Origin: JBKECP01 sp047974765
GTDB lineage: Bacteria > Pseudomonadota > Gammaproteobacteria > Pseudomonadales > Halieaceae
Direction of reading: 5' to 3'
DNA: 64,000 nt
NCBI GenBank assembly: GCA_047974765.1
Contig: JBKECP010000022.1
Location: 62,001 to 126,000 of the forward strand
How positions within the stretch are numbered: position 1 is the first letter of the stretch; the number at the start of each line of letters is the position of its first letter. The notes beneath the pieces are model-generated. The model was not told where the DNA came from and did no database searches. It worked only from the letters and a program-made list of their open reading frames with translations. Made by a program: the position numbers and the translations under genes. Positions 8,453 through 17,892 of the stretch are shown piece by piece.

Positions 8453-10018
8453 TCAGTTGATTTTCGGGCCCGCTGCAAGAATCGCCTCGGAGGCATCAAA
8501 TTTGGCAATATTATCGGTGAATAAGGCGGCCAGCTTGCGTGCCTGATCATCGTAGGCAGCACTGTCTCCCCAGCTTTTGCGCGGATCGATATATTGGGGG
8601 TCGACGCCGGGAATTGCTGTTGGGAAGTCCAGGTTGAGAATATCCAAGTGTCCGGTCGGGGCGTTCAGCAAGACACCACTTTGGGCTGCTGCCACCACCG
8701 CGCGGGTAACCGGGATGGGAAAGCGGGCACCACTGCCACCGGGGGCGCCGGAGCCACCGGTCCAGCCGGTATTAATCAGATAGACATGGCTGCCAAAGTC
8801 CTCGATGCGCTTCATCAGCAGCTCGGCATAATCACTGGCAGGGCGTGGCATGAAAGGGGCGCCGAAGCAGGTTGAGAAGGTTGGGTGAATACCCGCCTCT
8901 GCGCCCAGCTCGGTAGAGCCAACGCGGGCGGTGTAGCCGGACAGGAAGTGGAAGGCGGCCGCTTCCTTGCTCAGGATGGAGATCGGGGGCAGCACACCGG
9001 ATACATCACAGGTCAGGAAGATGACACACTGGGGTTCGCCGCCGGAGTTGGTTGCGGTGCGCTTGTCGACATGCTCCAGTGGATAGCAGCAGCGGCCATT
9101 CTCAGTCAGGCTGGTGTCGCAGTAATCAGCGTGACGCTGCTCATCCAGAACAACATTCTCGATAATACTGCCAAAGCGGATGGCGTCCCAGATAATGGGT
9201 TCGTTTTTCTGGCTCAGGTCAATCGTTTTAGCATAGCAGCCACCTTCGATATTGAAGACGGACCCCTTGGACCAGCCGTGTTCGTCATCGCCGATAAGGT
9301 AGCGTTCAGGATCAGCTGAAAGGGTGGTTTTACCTGTGCCGGACAGGCCGAAGAAGAGGGTGGTGTCGCCATCGTCGCCAACATTGGCAGAGCAGTGCAT
9401 TGGCATTACGTCTTTTTCCGGCAGCAGGAAATTTTGTACCGAAAACATGGCTTTTTTCATTTCGCCCGCATAGCGCATACCGGCAATCAAAACTCTGCGG
9501 CGGGCAAAGTTCAGGATAACCACGCCATCTGAGTGGGTACCGTCACGCTCCGGGTCACAGACAAAGCCTGCACAGTTGAGAATGGTCCACTCCGGTTTGC
9601 GGCCAGCATTATACTGACTCGGGCGAATGAACATATTGCGGCCAAAGAGATTCTGCCAGGCTGTTTCGGTAATGACTTTAACCGGCAGGTAGTGGTCACT
9701 GTGCTCTCCCACATGCAGTTGGGAGACAAAACGGTCGCGTTCGGCAATATAGGATTCGACACGATCCCACAGGGCGTCAAACTGATCGGTGTCAAAGGGG
9801 CGGTTGACGGCACCCCAGTCAATACTGTCCTCTGTACTGGCTTCACGAACAATAAAACGATCGGCTGGTGAGCGGCCGGTGCGGTTGCCCGTTACGACCC
9901 GCAGTGCGCCGGTATCGGCCAAAATGCCTTCACCCCGTCGCAGGGATTCTTCAATCAATTGGGAAGCGCTCAGATCTGTATATTCCTGAGGGGTTTGTAT
10001 ATCGTCTTCAGCGGTCAT
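8453..10018 (-). CDS. pckA: Phosphoenolpyruvate carboxykinase (ATP)
   Basis: Converts oxaloacetate and ATP to phosphoenolpyruvate, CO2 and ADP, the entry to gluconeogenesis. The kinase P-loop GLSGTGKTTLS and the metal-binding LIGDDEHGW are intact, as are GNRTGRSPADRF near the N-terminus and the C-terminal GGSGAPGGSGARFPI region. Length is 521 residues, normal for the bacterial ATP-dependent enzyme. I chose the ATG at 10018, preceded by ACAGGACA; a TTG six codons upstream is less likely. The neighbour hslO is on the same strand upstream, an arrangement also found in E. coli. A strong terminator follows. Confidence 0.96.
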   Translation of the reverse strand: MTAEDDIQTPQEYTDLSASQLIEESLRRGEGILADTGALRVVTGNRTGRSPADRFIVREASTEDSIDWGAVNRPFDTDQFDALWDRVESYIAERDRFVSQLHVGEHSDHYLPVKVITETAWQNLFGRNMFIRPSQYNAGRKPEWTILNCAGFVCDPERDGTHSDGVVILNFARRRVLIAGMRYAGEMKKAMFSVQNFLLPEKDVMPMHCSANVGDDGDTTLFFGLSGTGKTTLSADPERYLIGDDEHGWSKGSVFNIEGGCYAKTIDLSQKNEPIIWDAIRFGSIIENVVLDEQRHADYCDTSLTENGRCCYPLEHVDKRTATNSGGEPQCVIFLTCDVSGVLPPISILSKEAAAFHFLSGYTARVGSTELGAEAGIHPTFSTCFGAPFMPRPASDYAELLMKRIEDFGSHVYLINTGWTGGSGAPGGSGARFPIPVTRAVVAAAQSGVLLNAPTGHLDILNLDFPTAIPGVDPQYIDPRKSWGDSAAYDDQARKLAALFTDNIAKFDASEAILAAGPKIN

Positions 10019-10217
10019 GGTCTGTCCTGTTGTCAACGGCGTGAGCCAGCACTGGCCTGGCTGGCCTCTCTAATTGCGTTTTGAGGGGTGCTAATTATGT
10101 CAGAATCAGGGCGGGATGCGAACTGAAAAGCGGCAAAGATGGAAAGTTACCGCAGGCTCAATATATTACCGAAACTGGCAGATTTTGCTGCCAGATTGGG
10201 GCTGAAGAAGTCGAAAA

Positions 10218-11108
10218 TTAGTGGACAGTCACGTTGTCTGTGTCCAGAAGGTGGTCCAGTTCATCGGCCTGGAACTGATAGCGGTTATTACAGAACTCGC
10301 AATCCATGATGACTGAGCCCTGCTCTTCAATGATCGAAGCCACCTCCTGGGCGCCAATCGAAGTGAGTGCTGCCAGTGTTCTTTCCCGGGAGCAGGTGCA
10401 TTCAAAGCGTATTGGCTGGCTGTCAAAGAGCTGGATGGTTTCCTCGGCAAACAGGCGCTGCAGGATATCCTGCGGCAGTAATTCCAGCAGCTCACTTGTT
10501 GAGATGGTTTGGCCAAGAGCACAGGCCTGCTCCCATTGTCGGGTGCGCTCAAGCGGGTTTTGTACCCGGTTTGGGGGCAGCTGCTGCAGCAGCATGCCTG
10601 CCGCACGGGATTCGTCGGTGCCAAGCCAGAGTCGGGTTGATAATTGTTCTGACTGCTCGAAATAATGATCCAGGCAGCTTGCCAGTGAATCCCCGTCCAG
10701 GGGGACAACCCCTTGGTAGCGCTGCCCACTGTCTGGCTCGATAGTGATTGCCAGATGACCATCCCGAAGTAATTGTTCAAATTGTTCCGCAGTGGCATTC
10801 TGGGCGCCGCGGGCAATACCCCGAATGCCGAGATTGCTGCTGCATTCGGCCATTAGAAGTGGTATCTGCCCATTGCTGCGAGCCTGTAGTACCAGCCTGC
10901 CATCAAACTTTAAGGTAGTGCTGAGCAAAACGGCTGCTGCCAGAAACTCGCCCAGCAATGCGCGCACCCCCGGGCTGTATTCATGTAGTGCCAGCAGCTC
11001 GCGGTATGCCTTATCCAGTTGCACAATTTCACCGCGCAAATCGGCGTTTTCAAAAACAAAGCGCTGGGTGGCATCTGATGTGGCTTTTGCAGGGATATTA
11101 CCGTTCAT
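10218..11108 (-). CDS. hslO: Redox-activated chaperone Hsp33
   Basis: Cytoplasmic holdase that becomes active when its zinc centre is oxidised. The four zinc ligands are present as C237-x-C239 and C270-x-x-C273 near the C-terminus, the arrangement that defines the redox switch. The N-terminal substrate-binding domain (from FVFENADLRGEIVQL) and length of 296 residues are typical. It is upstream of pckA on the same strand with a 199-base gap, which likely holds the pckA promoter. Confidence 0.95.
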   Translation of the reverse strand: MNGNIPAKATSDATQRFVFENADLRGEIVQLDKAYRELLALHEYSPGVRALLGEFLAAAVLLSTTLKFDGRLVLQARSNGQIPLLMAECSSNLGIRGIARGAQNATAEQFEQLLRDGHLAITIEPDSGQRYQGVVPLDGDSLASCLDHYFEQSEQLSTRLWLGTDESRAAGMLLQQLPPNRVQNPLERTRQWEQACALGQTISTSELLELLPQDILQRLFAEETIQLFDSQPIRFECTCSRERTLAALTSIGAQEVASIIEEQGSVIMDCEFCNNRYQFQADELDHLLDTDNVTVH

Positions 11109-11315
11109 TGCTATGTCTGTATCTCCATATAGTTTGCGAAAGATGAATGTCGTTTATGCCTGCTGGCGCAGACTGAATGTGGGGTCGCGCAAGCGAAATT
11201 CAAGCTTTTGACGGGGTTTGTGCAGGGCAGTTGTGGTGCATTGTCTAGTGGCCTGATTGTGTGCGCCATAAGGCTGCTTGATCTATACTCGCCAAAAATT
11301 CAAGAGGAATGGTCT

Positions 11316-11591
11316 GTGGCCGGATTTCAACTGAGCAAGCCCTACACAATGCCGCGAGAAGAATTGCGAGAGGCAGCGCAGGGTTTGGCAAGGCAACTGG
11401 AAAAACAGCACGGTGTACGTTCGAGTTGGCAAGGTGACACGGTGAGCATCAAGGGTTCTGGTGTCGATGGCAAGTTATCGATTGAAGATGATGTGGTTGA
11501 TGTGTCTGTGCGGCTTGGCTTGCTGGCATCGGCTTTTCAGGGGATGTTGAAGGCAGAGGTACAGCGCTATCTTGATGAGCATGTCACCTGA
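11316..11591 (+). CDS. Polyhydroxyalkanoic acid system family protein (PHA_gran_rgn)
   Basis: A 91-residue protein matching the PHA_gran_rgn family by its pattern: an N-terminal helix (PREELREAAQGLARQLEKQH), a beta hairpin (WQGDTVSIKGSGVDGKLSI), and a C-terminal amphipathic helix (ASAFQGMLKAEVQRYLDEH). Family members occur in PHA-producing proteobacteria, but their biochemical role is not settled. The start is a GTG at 11316 placed eight bases after AAGAGGAA; upstream in-frame starts would add residues with no family resemblance. It extends the PHA theme of the phasin-phaD genes about 4 kb away; no PHA synthase is in the window. Confidence 0.7.
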   Translation: MAGFQLSKPYTMPREELREAAQGLARQLEKQHGVRSSWQGDTVSIKGSGVDGKLSIEDDVVDVSVRLGLLASAFQGMLKAEVQRYLDEHVT

Positions 11592-11601
11592 TATTAATTT
11601 G

Positions 11602-11790
11602 ATATTAACCCGGCAAGCTTTTAGCCGAATAAATAAGCGGCACATGGATGTATGGATGTGCCGCAGGCTGTAAGTCTGCGCGAGTCCATGAAAATCAAGG
11701 GATTTCACAAATTCCGCTGATTTTCAGGGGCGACCGACTATCAAATAGTATAGTGAAGGATTCATCTATTTGATGGCCAGGTTGATAGTG
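11602..11790. repeat. MITE-like element, family 2, copy A
   Basis: About 189 bases with imperfect inverted ends: left TATTAACCCGGCAAGC..TTTAG, and the reverse complement of the right end reads CTATCAACCTGGC..CAAATAG. Copy B lies at 25402-25581. Shared internal blocks include ATGGATGTGCCGC, AAAATCA(A)GGGATTT and ATCTATTTGAT. It occupies nearly all of the space between the PHA_gran_rgn and patatin genes. It encodes no protein. Confidence 0.7.
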
Positions 11791-11803
11791 CGGACAGACT
11801 TGT

Positions 11804-12901
11804 CTATACCGGCAATTTACCCGGAGATTGGCTTAAAATAGTGACTCCTGCCAGCGGATTGGTATTGTTCAATAGCGTATGAAATTCTTCTGCAAGTGCC
11901 ATGCTGCGTTGTATACAGCACTGCCAACAGGCGATGCGTTCATCCTCTGACAACTGTGTGAAGTCCTGTCGGTCAGGAATTTTGCTGTAGGGCAGCTTCG
12001 CTATGAAGTCATCACTTGGGCACAGTAAAACCAGGCGTTCAGTGGTCTGCCGGATCAGTGGCGGGCTGCGCCAGGGGAGAAATTTATCAAACCAGCCAGG
12101 CGTGATGCTTGCGCGAAAGTGGGGGTAAAGTATCAGTCCGTCACCACCAATTTCCTGAAGATTGAAGTGATAGTCTATGATGCCGCCATCCCAGTATTGA
12201 CCAGGTGCCGCACCGGTGATATTGCGTTCGCCAGTGAGCACAAAGGGAATGGCGCCGCTGGCGTGCAGTACTGCTGACAGATTGTCTGCACTTAGACGGG
12301 AGTAGCAGGTATCAAAGCCTGGTAGGTGTAATGCCCGATCCGGCTTGTCGTGGCTGTGAAAGACACTGCGCTGAAAAGCGCTTGCCAGCAGTCGTCGGTG
12401 TGCGGTATTGGCAAGTGCGGCAAGCGCCATGGACGGTCCCAGGACAGCTGGTTTGCGCGAACCCGCCGGGCCACGTCCTCTGGCCGTAACAATATGGCTG
12501 TTTATCCGGTGGTTGGCGACAGCGGCGGCTGCGCCGTTTGGGCCCAGCATCTGTTTAATGATGCTCTTGCTGCTACGACTGATTTCATCGGTGTCAGGGC
12601 GGAGTGAAAAATGTTGGTGCAGGTAGCCCTGCTCCAGCCGGGTAATAGCGGCTGCCGGATCAGGCAGCGCCAGGCAGATATTGCGCCAGGAGCCAATAGA
12701 CGAGCCGATTGTGCTCAGAGCTTGATTGCTGCGCTGTAGAAAATCACCAAATAACAGGCGGTCGAGCTGGCTGAGTACAAACCATTTGGGTCCGCCAGAA
12801 GCGCCTATAAGCACTTTGAACAGATCGGCTTGCCAGCCTTCGCGGGCAATATGCCTGGCGGCGCTGGCGCCCATATAAATGGAAAGTGCTTGCGGTGCCA
12901 C
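11804..12901 (-). CDS. Patatin-like phospholipase family protein
   Basis: The N-terminal serine hydrolase nucleophile motif GASGGPKW (about residues 33-40) and the later DGG (YWDGGIIDYHF, about residues 237-247) form the Ser-Asp dyad of patatin-like lipases. The usual GxSxG appears here as GASGG. Length 365 residues; no signal peptide, so it probably acts in the cytoplasm or at the inner membrane on phospholipids or other acyl esters. It is transcribed alone between repeat copy A and rpsT. The substrate is not predictable. Confidence 0.75.
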   Translation of the reverse strand: MAPQALSIYMGASAARHIAREGWQADLFKVLIGASGGPKWFVLSQLDRLLFGDFLQRSNQALSTIGSSIGSWRNICLALPDPAAAITRLEQGYLHQHFSLRPDTDEISRSSKSIIKQMLGPNGAAAAVANHRINSHIVTARGRGPAGSRKPAVLGPSMALAALANTAHRRLLASAFQRSVFHSHDKPDRALHLPGFDTCYSRLSADNLSAVLHASGAIPFVLTGERNITGAAPGQYWDGGIIDYHFNLQEIGGDGLILYPHFRASITPGWFDKFLPWRSPPLIRQTTERLVLLCPSDDFIAKLPYSKIPDRQDFTQLSEDERIACWQCCIQRSMALAEEFHTLLNNTNPLAGVTILSQSPGKLPV

Positions 12902-12950
12902 GGTTGTTGTCTCTTGCTCTTTTTATGTTTCAAATGACGCAGACATAAAA

Positions 12951-12977
12951 AAACCGGCACAGAGCCGGCTTTTTTAT
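12951..12977 (-). terminator. Rho-independent terminator of rpsT
   Basis: Stem GCCGG/CCGGC with loop TCTGT, flanked by A and T runs, 20 bases after the rpsT stop. The A run on the other flank means it could work in either direction. Confidence 0.85.
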
Positions 12978-12995
12978 GTCGTATGAGAATCCGCT

Positions 12996-13262
12996 TCAGG
13001 CAGCGAGCGCCTTGATTTTGCTGCTCAGGCGACTCTTGTGACGAGCGGCCTTGTTTTTGTGGATAATGCCTTTGTCAGCCATGCGATCAATGACAGGAAC
13101 AGCGGCTGCGTAGGCAGCTTTGGCCTGTTCTGCATCGCCAGTGCCAACGGCTGCGATAACTTTCTTAATCTGTGTGCGCACCAGGGAGCGCAGGCTCGCA
13201 TTGTGGCTGCGACGTTTTTCGGCCTGACGGGCACGCTTTTTGGCTTGTGCTGAATTGGCCAC
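12996..13262 (-). CDS. rpsT: 30S ribosomal protein S20
   Basis: An 88-residue, highly basic helical protein that binds 16S rRNA early in 30S assembly. The sequence ANSAQAKKRARQAEKRR and the C-terminal IHKNKAARHKSRLSSKI are textbook S20. Translation starts at a GTG (13262) preceded by AAGAGGACGATCACC; S20 genes often use non-ATG starts linked to autoregulation. A longer in-frame reading from 13310 would add 16 non-family residues and is rejected. Confidence 0.97.
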   Translation of the reverse strand: MANSAQAKKRARQAEKRRSHNASLRSLVRTQIKKVIAAVGTGDAEQAKAAYAAAVPVIDRMADKGIIHKNKAARHKSRLSSKIKALAA

Positions 13263-13471
13263 GGTGATCGTCCTCTTGAAGTCAAAATTTAAAGAGGCGC
13301 GATTATTCACATTCGATGCTGCCTTGTCAATACTCGATTCTACGGATCTGTTGCTGCGCCATTATTGCAGCACTATACGGCCCGGTAGGTGCAATTGCGG
13401 TTAAGATAGCCATGTTTACTTAGCTGTACTGCAATTATCCGTCTGCTGGCCGCAGACCATGGGAGACAATT

Positions 13472-14527
13472 ATGTTGCTTGGCAATACCGTAACTATCTG
13501 GCGGGCATCCCGGGAGGGTGATTACCATCTGGAGTGGCAGGTGAGTCAACCGGGAACAAATGTCAATGTGGAAGTGCTTGCCGAAGATGGCAAACAACTT
13601 GCTGAACACGGCAATGCTACCCGGCTCAGCGGTCTGGCCAGGGGGAAGCGCCATTATTTTCGCCTCAGTGATCAGTACGGTAATACTGTAGTGGTGAGTG
13701 AACGGCGTCTGGGATTTGATGGCAGCCCCAATTTTCGGGACTTTGGCGGCTATCAAACACAGACAGGTCAGCAGGTGAAGTGGGGCTCACTGTTTCGCAG
13801 TGGCCATCTGGCCGAGCTGACACCGGCAGATATTGCTTTGGTGGATAGTTTGGCGCTGGATCTGGTGTTTGACTTTCGCCGTCCTTTTGAATTGCAGCAG
13901 GACCCTTCGCGGTTGCCTGTCGGGCGGCAGCCCCGGATATGCCATCTACCAATTGAGCCGGGCAATCATTCAGGTTTTATCAATGAATTGGCTGGCCCCA
14001 TTGCCAGTCCGCAGACGATGTTTGATTTTATGGTCACAGTCAATCGGGAACTGGCTTTGGAGGAGGCGCCTGTTTATCGACAGATGTTTGAAGAAATTCT
14101 GGCCCGGGATGATGCCCGCTTTCTGGTGCATTGCTCAGCCGGCAAGGATCGCACCGGCTTTGCAGCGGCAGTGGTACTGCTGGCACTGGGGGTTTCTGAA
14201 GAACATATTTTGCAGGACTATCTGCTGACGGGTCGCTTTTACAATGCCTGGACGGAGGTTGCACGGGTCAAGCAAAAGTATGGTATGAACCATTCCAGCA
14301 GTGAGGCAGTATTGCCTATGCTGCAGGTTGATGAGGCCTATCTGGGTGCAGCATTGACCCTTATTCGTGATGATTTTTCCAGTGTTGATACTTATTTGTT
14401 TGAGGTTATGGGGCTGGGGTTGCCGGAACTGGCTGAACTGCGTCACCGCTACTTGCTGGATGCCGGTTCTTCGCCTGTTATACCCGCGCGGGATTCGGTC
14501 ACAGGTGTTGATGACGACCGTGGTTAA
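13472..14527 (+). CDS. Tyrosine-protein phosphatase (Y_phosphatase3 type) with N-terminal beta domain
   Basis: The catalytic P-loop HCSAGKDRTG (CX5R) is intact near residues 223-232, with the upstream FRDFGGY and LFRSGHLAEL motifs typical of bacterial dual-specificity-like tyrosine/lipid phosphatases. The first 85 residues form a beta-rich, fibronectin-III-like segment that precedes the phosphatase domain in many homologues. No signal peptide is visible. Possible substrates are phosphotyrosine proteins or phosphoinositides; neither can be decided here. Transcribed with the downstream acyltransferase, which starts 62 bases after its stop. Confidence 0.8.
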   Translation: MLLGNTVTIWRASREGDYHLEWQVSQPGTNVNVEVLAEDGKQLAEHGNATRLSGLARGKRHYFRLSDQYGNTVVVSERRLGFDGSPNFRDFGGYQTQTGQQVKWGSLFRSGHLAELTPADIALVDSLALDLVFDFRRPFELQQDPSRLPVGRQPRICHLPIEPGNHSGFINELAGPIASPQTMFDFMVTVNRELALEEAPVYRQMFEEILARDDARFLVHCSAGKDRTGFAAAVVLLALGVSEEHILQDYLLTGRFYNAWTEVARVKQKYGMNHSSSEAVLPMLQVDEAYLGAALTLIRDDFSSVDTYLFEVMGLGLPELAELRHRYLLDAGSSPVIPARDSVTGVDDDRG

Positions 14528-14589
14528 TTTGGGTATCGTGTGCCGCTCTGTGCTGACTACTTTTTTTATAATGAATGAGGACTGTGCGC

Positions 14590-15750
14590 TTGAGTGATCC
14601 CTTTGCCGATATTCGCCCTTATCGTGACGACGAAGTTCCTGCGGTATTGGCGCAACTGCTGCATAATCCTGAACTGCTGGATGCACTGGCAAGCCTGAGT
14701 ATGGGCCGTCTGGCCAGGTGGGTGCCCTGGCTGTGCCGCCCCCTGGTGCGTTTCTATCTTGCCCGACAGTTGCGGGGGGTGCAGGATATATACGGCATGC
14801 AGATGGTCGTCAAAGCCTATATGGACAGGATGATTGCCGATCGTACTGGTGGTTTTACTGTGTCTGGTCTGGAGCAGCTCGATGCGGGGCGGCCTTATCT
14901 GTTTATGAGTAATCACCGCGATATCGCCATGGATCCGGCCTTTACTAATTACGCACTCAATCAAGGCGGGCGTGATACTGTGCGCATTGCTATTGGCGAC
15001 AACCTGCTGACCAAACCCTGGGTGTCTGATTTAATGCGGCTCAACAAGAGCTTTATTGTCAAACGCTCCGTCAGTGGTCCACGGGAACTGTTGGCGGCCT
15101 CTAAAAAACTGTCGGAGTATATTCGTCACAGTCTGTTGCAGGAAAACTCACCTATATGGATTGCCCAGCGTGAAGGGCGTGCCAAGGATGGCATCGATCG
15201 CACCGAGCCAGCCGTTTTGAAAATGTTGTCGATGAGTCGTGACAAGCAGGCCTCCACTTTATCCCGGCATATTCGTGAGCTGGGTATTGTGCCGGTATCC
15301 ATCGCCTATGAGGTGGACCCCTGTGATGCGCTCAAGGCCCGTGAGCTTTATCAGCGCGCTACCACTGGCAGTTATATAAAATCTGAGCAGGAGGACGTGT
15401 CTTCTATTGGCCGTGGTATCAGTGGTCAAAAGGGGCGGGTACATGTGTCCTTTGGTACAGCGCTGGCAGGTGAGTATGAAACCGCCGATGATATTGCGCG
15501 TGCAGTAGATGAGCAGATTATCAGCCTGTACTGTCTGCACCCGACCAACCTCTATGCTTATGAGATGCTCAATGGGCACAAGCCGGAACTGCCGACAAAT
15601 GTCTGTCAGGAGGCGGGAGAGTGGTCACGAAAAGCTTTCGTGGCTCGCATAGAAGCCATGCCCGAAGAGCATCGCGCCTATGCCCTTGGTATTTATGCCA
15701 ATGCAGTTGTTGGCAAGCTGGCTTTGGCTGACCAGCATTCCTCTTGCTGA
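14590..15750 (+). CDS. 1-acyl-glycerol-3-phosphate acyltransferase family protein
   Basis: PlsC-type acyltransferase; the acyl-transfer motif reads SNHRDIAMDP (about residues 105-114), followed by KRSVSGPRELLA and IAQREGRAKDG, where the family expects its phosphate-binding block. Length 386 residues. The start is uncertain: I favour the TTG at 14590, nine bases after GAGG and giving N-terminus MSDPFADIRPY; an ATG at 14575 lacks a ribosome site. The stop overlaps the dinG start, implying one transcript. The cellular acceptor is not known. Confidence 0.75.
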   Translation: MSDPFADIRPYRDDEVPAVLAQLLHNPELLDALASLSMGRLARWVPWLCRPLVRFYLARQLRGVQDIYGMQMVVKAYMDRMIADRTGGFTVSGLEQLDAGRPYLFMSNHRDIAMDPAFTNYALNQGGRDTVRIAIGDNLLTKPWVSDLMRLNKSFIVKRSVSGPRELLAASKKLSEYIRHSLLQENSPIWIAQREGRAKDGIDRTEPAVLKMLSMSRDKQASTLSRHIRELGIVPVSIAYEVDPCDALKARELYQRATTGSYIKSEQEDVSSIGRGISGQKGRVHVSFGTALAGEYETADDIARAVDEQIISLYCLHPTNLYAYEMLNGHKPELPTNVCQEAGEWSRKAFVARIEAMPEEHRAYALGIYANAVVGKLALADQHSSC

Positions 15751-17870
15751 GCGACGAACTCAAGGACTCCATCCGCACTGCCTACAGTGCGGTTATCGAA
15801 GGCAAATCGCTGACTGCACGCTGGGGGCAGCGACAGATGATAGCCGAGATTGCCAATACTCTGGCACGTATTGCGCCAACGGGCGGGAGTCGTCCTGAAG
15901 AGCCTGCGGTTTGCGTGATTGAAGCCGGTACGGGTACTGGCAAAACCATTGCCTATGCTGTTACTGCTATTGTGATGGCACAGGCTCTTGGCAAGCGACT
16001 GGTGGTAGCCACTGCCACGGTTGCCTTGCAGGAGCAGTTTGTCAACAAGGATCTGCCGGATATTGCCCGTCACAGCGGACTGCAATTTGGCTATGCACTG
16101 GCCAAGGGGCGGCGGCGCTATGTCTGTCTGTCAAAGCTGGATCGTCTGCTGGCCCAGTCTCAGGGGCAGAGTGATTTACTGCCTTTATACCCCGATGAGG
16201 TGGAACCATTACAGGCAGCGGATGCCGAGCCCACTTATATTGCAATGCTCGATGCCCTCGGGCGTGGTGAATGGGATGGTGATCGGGATAACTGGTCCGA
16301 AGCTCTGCCTGAGTCTCTTTGGTATGGCGTCACGACAGATCACAGTCAGTGCAGCGGTCGGCGCTGCCCGAATATATCCCAGTGCAGTTTTTTTCGTGCC
16401 CGGGATGAGCTTGGTCATGCTGACGTAATTGTTGCCAATCACGATCTGGTGCTGGCTGATCTGGCGCTCGGTGGCGGTGCTATTTTGCCTGAGCCTGAAC
16501 ACTGTATTTATATTTTTGATGAGGGCCACCATCTGCCAGATAAGGCGCTGTCACACTTTGCCACCTTCTGCCGTTTGCATACCAGTATTGTCTGGTTACA
16601 AGAGAGTGCCCAGTCTGTTACCGCAGCTTTGCCTTTACTGTCAGGTCTGCATGCCATGCGCGATGTACAGCATTTGCCCGCCCGGATGGAGGAGGCGGTG
16701 GATGCTTTGAAAGTGGTGGAACAGGTAGTGGAAACCCTGTTTGACAATGTAGAGGTCGGGCCGCGAAATGAGTTGAGGCTTCGTTTTGAGCACGGTCATG
16801 TACCACAGGAATTGCAAACTGTTGCCAATGTGCTGGCGGGGCAGTTTCGCACGCTCAGCCAAAGTTTGTCGCGCATAGAAACAGTGCTGGCTGAAGCACT
16901 GGAAGATGAGTATACAGAGGTGCCTGCCGCTGAGGTGGAAATCTGGCATCTGAATATTGGCGCTATGCTGAGTCGGTCAGAGGCTACGCTTGCCTTGTGG
17001 GAAGCCTACAGTGTCAGCACCGTCAGCACTGAAGAGCAGCCGCCGATGGCGCGTTGGATCAGCTTGCTCGACGGTGCTGCTGGTGGTGACTTTGAGCTTC
17101 GTTGCAGTCCAATACTGGCCGCTGATCTGCTGGCAGAATATCTCTGGCCCCGCGCTGCTGGCATAGTGATTACCTCGGCCACAATAATGGCTCTGGGTTC
17201 TTTTGAGCGATTTATTCTACATTCGGGAGTGTCACGACAAGCACGGTTTAAAGTGGTAGCCAGCCCTTTTGATTACAGTCGGGCGATCTTCCAGGTGCCG
17301 ACAATGGACTGCGATCCCGGTGATGCTGAACGCCATACCAATGCCTTGATAAAACAACTGCCGGATGTGTTGGACGAAAAAGAAGCCAGTTTAGTATTGT
17401 TTTCCTCCCGTCGTCAGATGCTTGATGTTTATGCCGGTATCGATGCCGGTTGGCGTGCGCGTATATTGATGCAGGGTGATGCCAGTAAGCAGGAAATTTT
17501 GCGCCAGCACCGTGAACGTATTGATGCAGCTAAGGGCAGCATTATTTTTGGTTTGGCCAGCTTTGCTGAGGGTGTGGACTTGCCTGGTCAGTATTGCCGT
17601 CATGTGGTAATTGCAAAAATTCCTTTTGCTGTGCCCGACAGTCCGATAGAGGCTGCTCTGGCTGAATGGATTGAAAGTAGAGGTGGCAATGCCTTTATGG
17701 AAATCAGTGTGCCGGATGCAGCCCTCAAGCTGGTTCAGGCCAGTGGTCGACTATTGCGTACAGAGCAAGACAGTGGGCGTGTAACCTTGATGGACAGACG
17801 GATTCTTAGCCGCCGTTATGGCCGGGCAATTCTTGATTCATTGCCACCTTTCAGACGGCAATTACAGTAG
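15744..17870 (+). CDS. dinG: ATP-dependent DNA helicase DinG
   Basis: Superfamily 2 helicase of the XPD-like, iron-sulfur type. The P-loop EAGTGTGKT (about residues 54-62) is followed by the four-cysteine cluster (YVC near residue 130, then HSQCSGRRCPNISQC near residues 198-212). The DEGH box (IFDEGHH, about 259) and motif VI near QASGRLLR (about 670) are intact. DinG unwinds DNA with 5'-3' polarity and helps resolve R-loops and replication-transcription conflicts. Length 708 residues. The start is a TTG that overlaps the end of the acyltransferase gene, so translation is probably coupled. Confidence 0.92.
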   Translation: MLSDELKDSIRTAYSAVIEGKSLTARWGQRQMIAEIANTLARIAPTGGSRPEEPAVCVIEAGTGTGKTIAYAVTAIVMAQALGKRLVVATATVALQEQFVNKDLPDIARHSGLQFGYALAKGRRRYVCLSKLDRLLAQSQGQSDLLPLYPDEVEPLQAADAEPTYIAMLDALGRGEWDGDRDNWSEALPESLWYGVTTDHSQCSGRRCPNISQCSFFRARDELGHADVIVANHDLVLADLALGGGAILPEPEHCIYIFDEGHHLPDKALSHFATFCRLHTSIVWLQESAQSVTAALPLLSGLHAMRDVQHLPARMEEAVDALKVVEQVVETLFDNVEVGPRNELRLRFEHGHVPQELQTVANVLAGQFRTLSQSLSRIETVLAEALEDEYTEVPAAEVEIWHLNIGAMLSRSEATLALWEAYSVSTVSTEEQPPMARWISLLDGAAGGDFELRCSPILAADLLAEYLWPRAAGIVITSATIMALGSFERFILHSGVSRQARFKVVASPFDYSRAIFQVPTMDCDPGDAERHTNALIKQLPDVLDEKEASLVLFSSRRQMLDVYAGIDAGWRARILMQGDASKQEILRQHRERIDAAKGSIIFGLASFAEGVDLPGQYCRHVVIAKIPFAVPDSPIEAALAEWIESRGGNAFMEISVPDAALKLVQASGRLLRTEQDSGRVTLMDRRILSRRYGRAILDSLPPFRRQLQ

Positions 17871-17892
17871 AAATAAATAATGGGAGTGGGCT

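Noticed and set aside
8885..9319. Plus-strand open frame opposite pckA
   Set aside because: Fully inside an intact enzyme gene on the other strand, with glycine- and valine-rich antisense composition.
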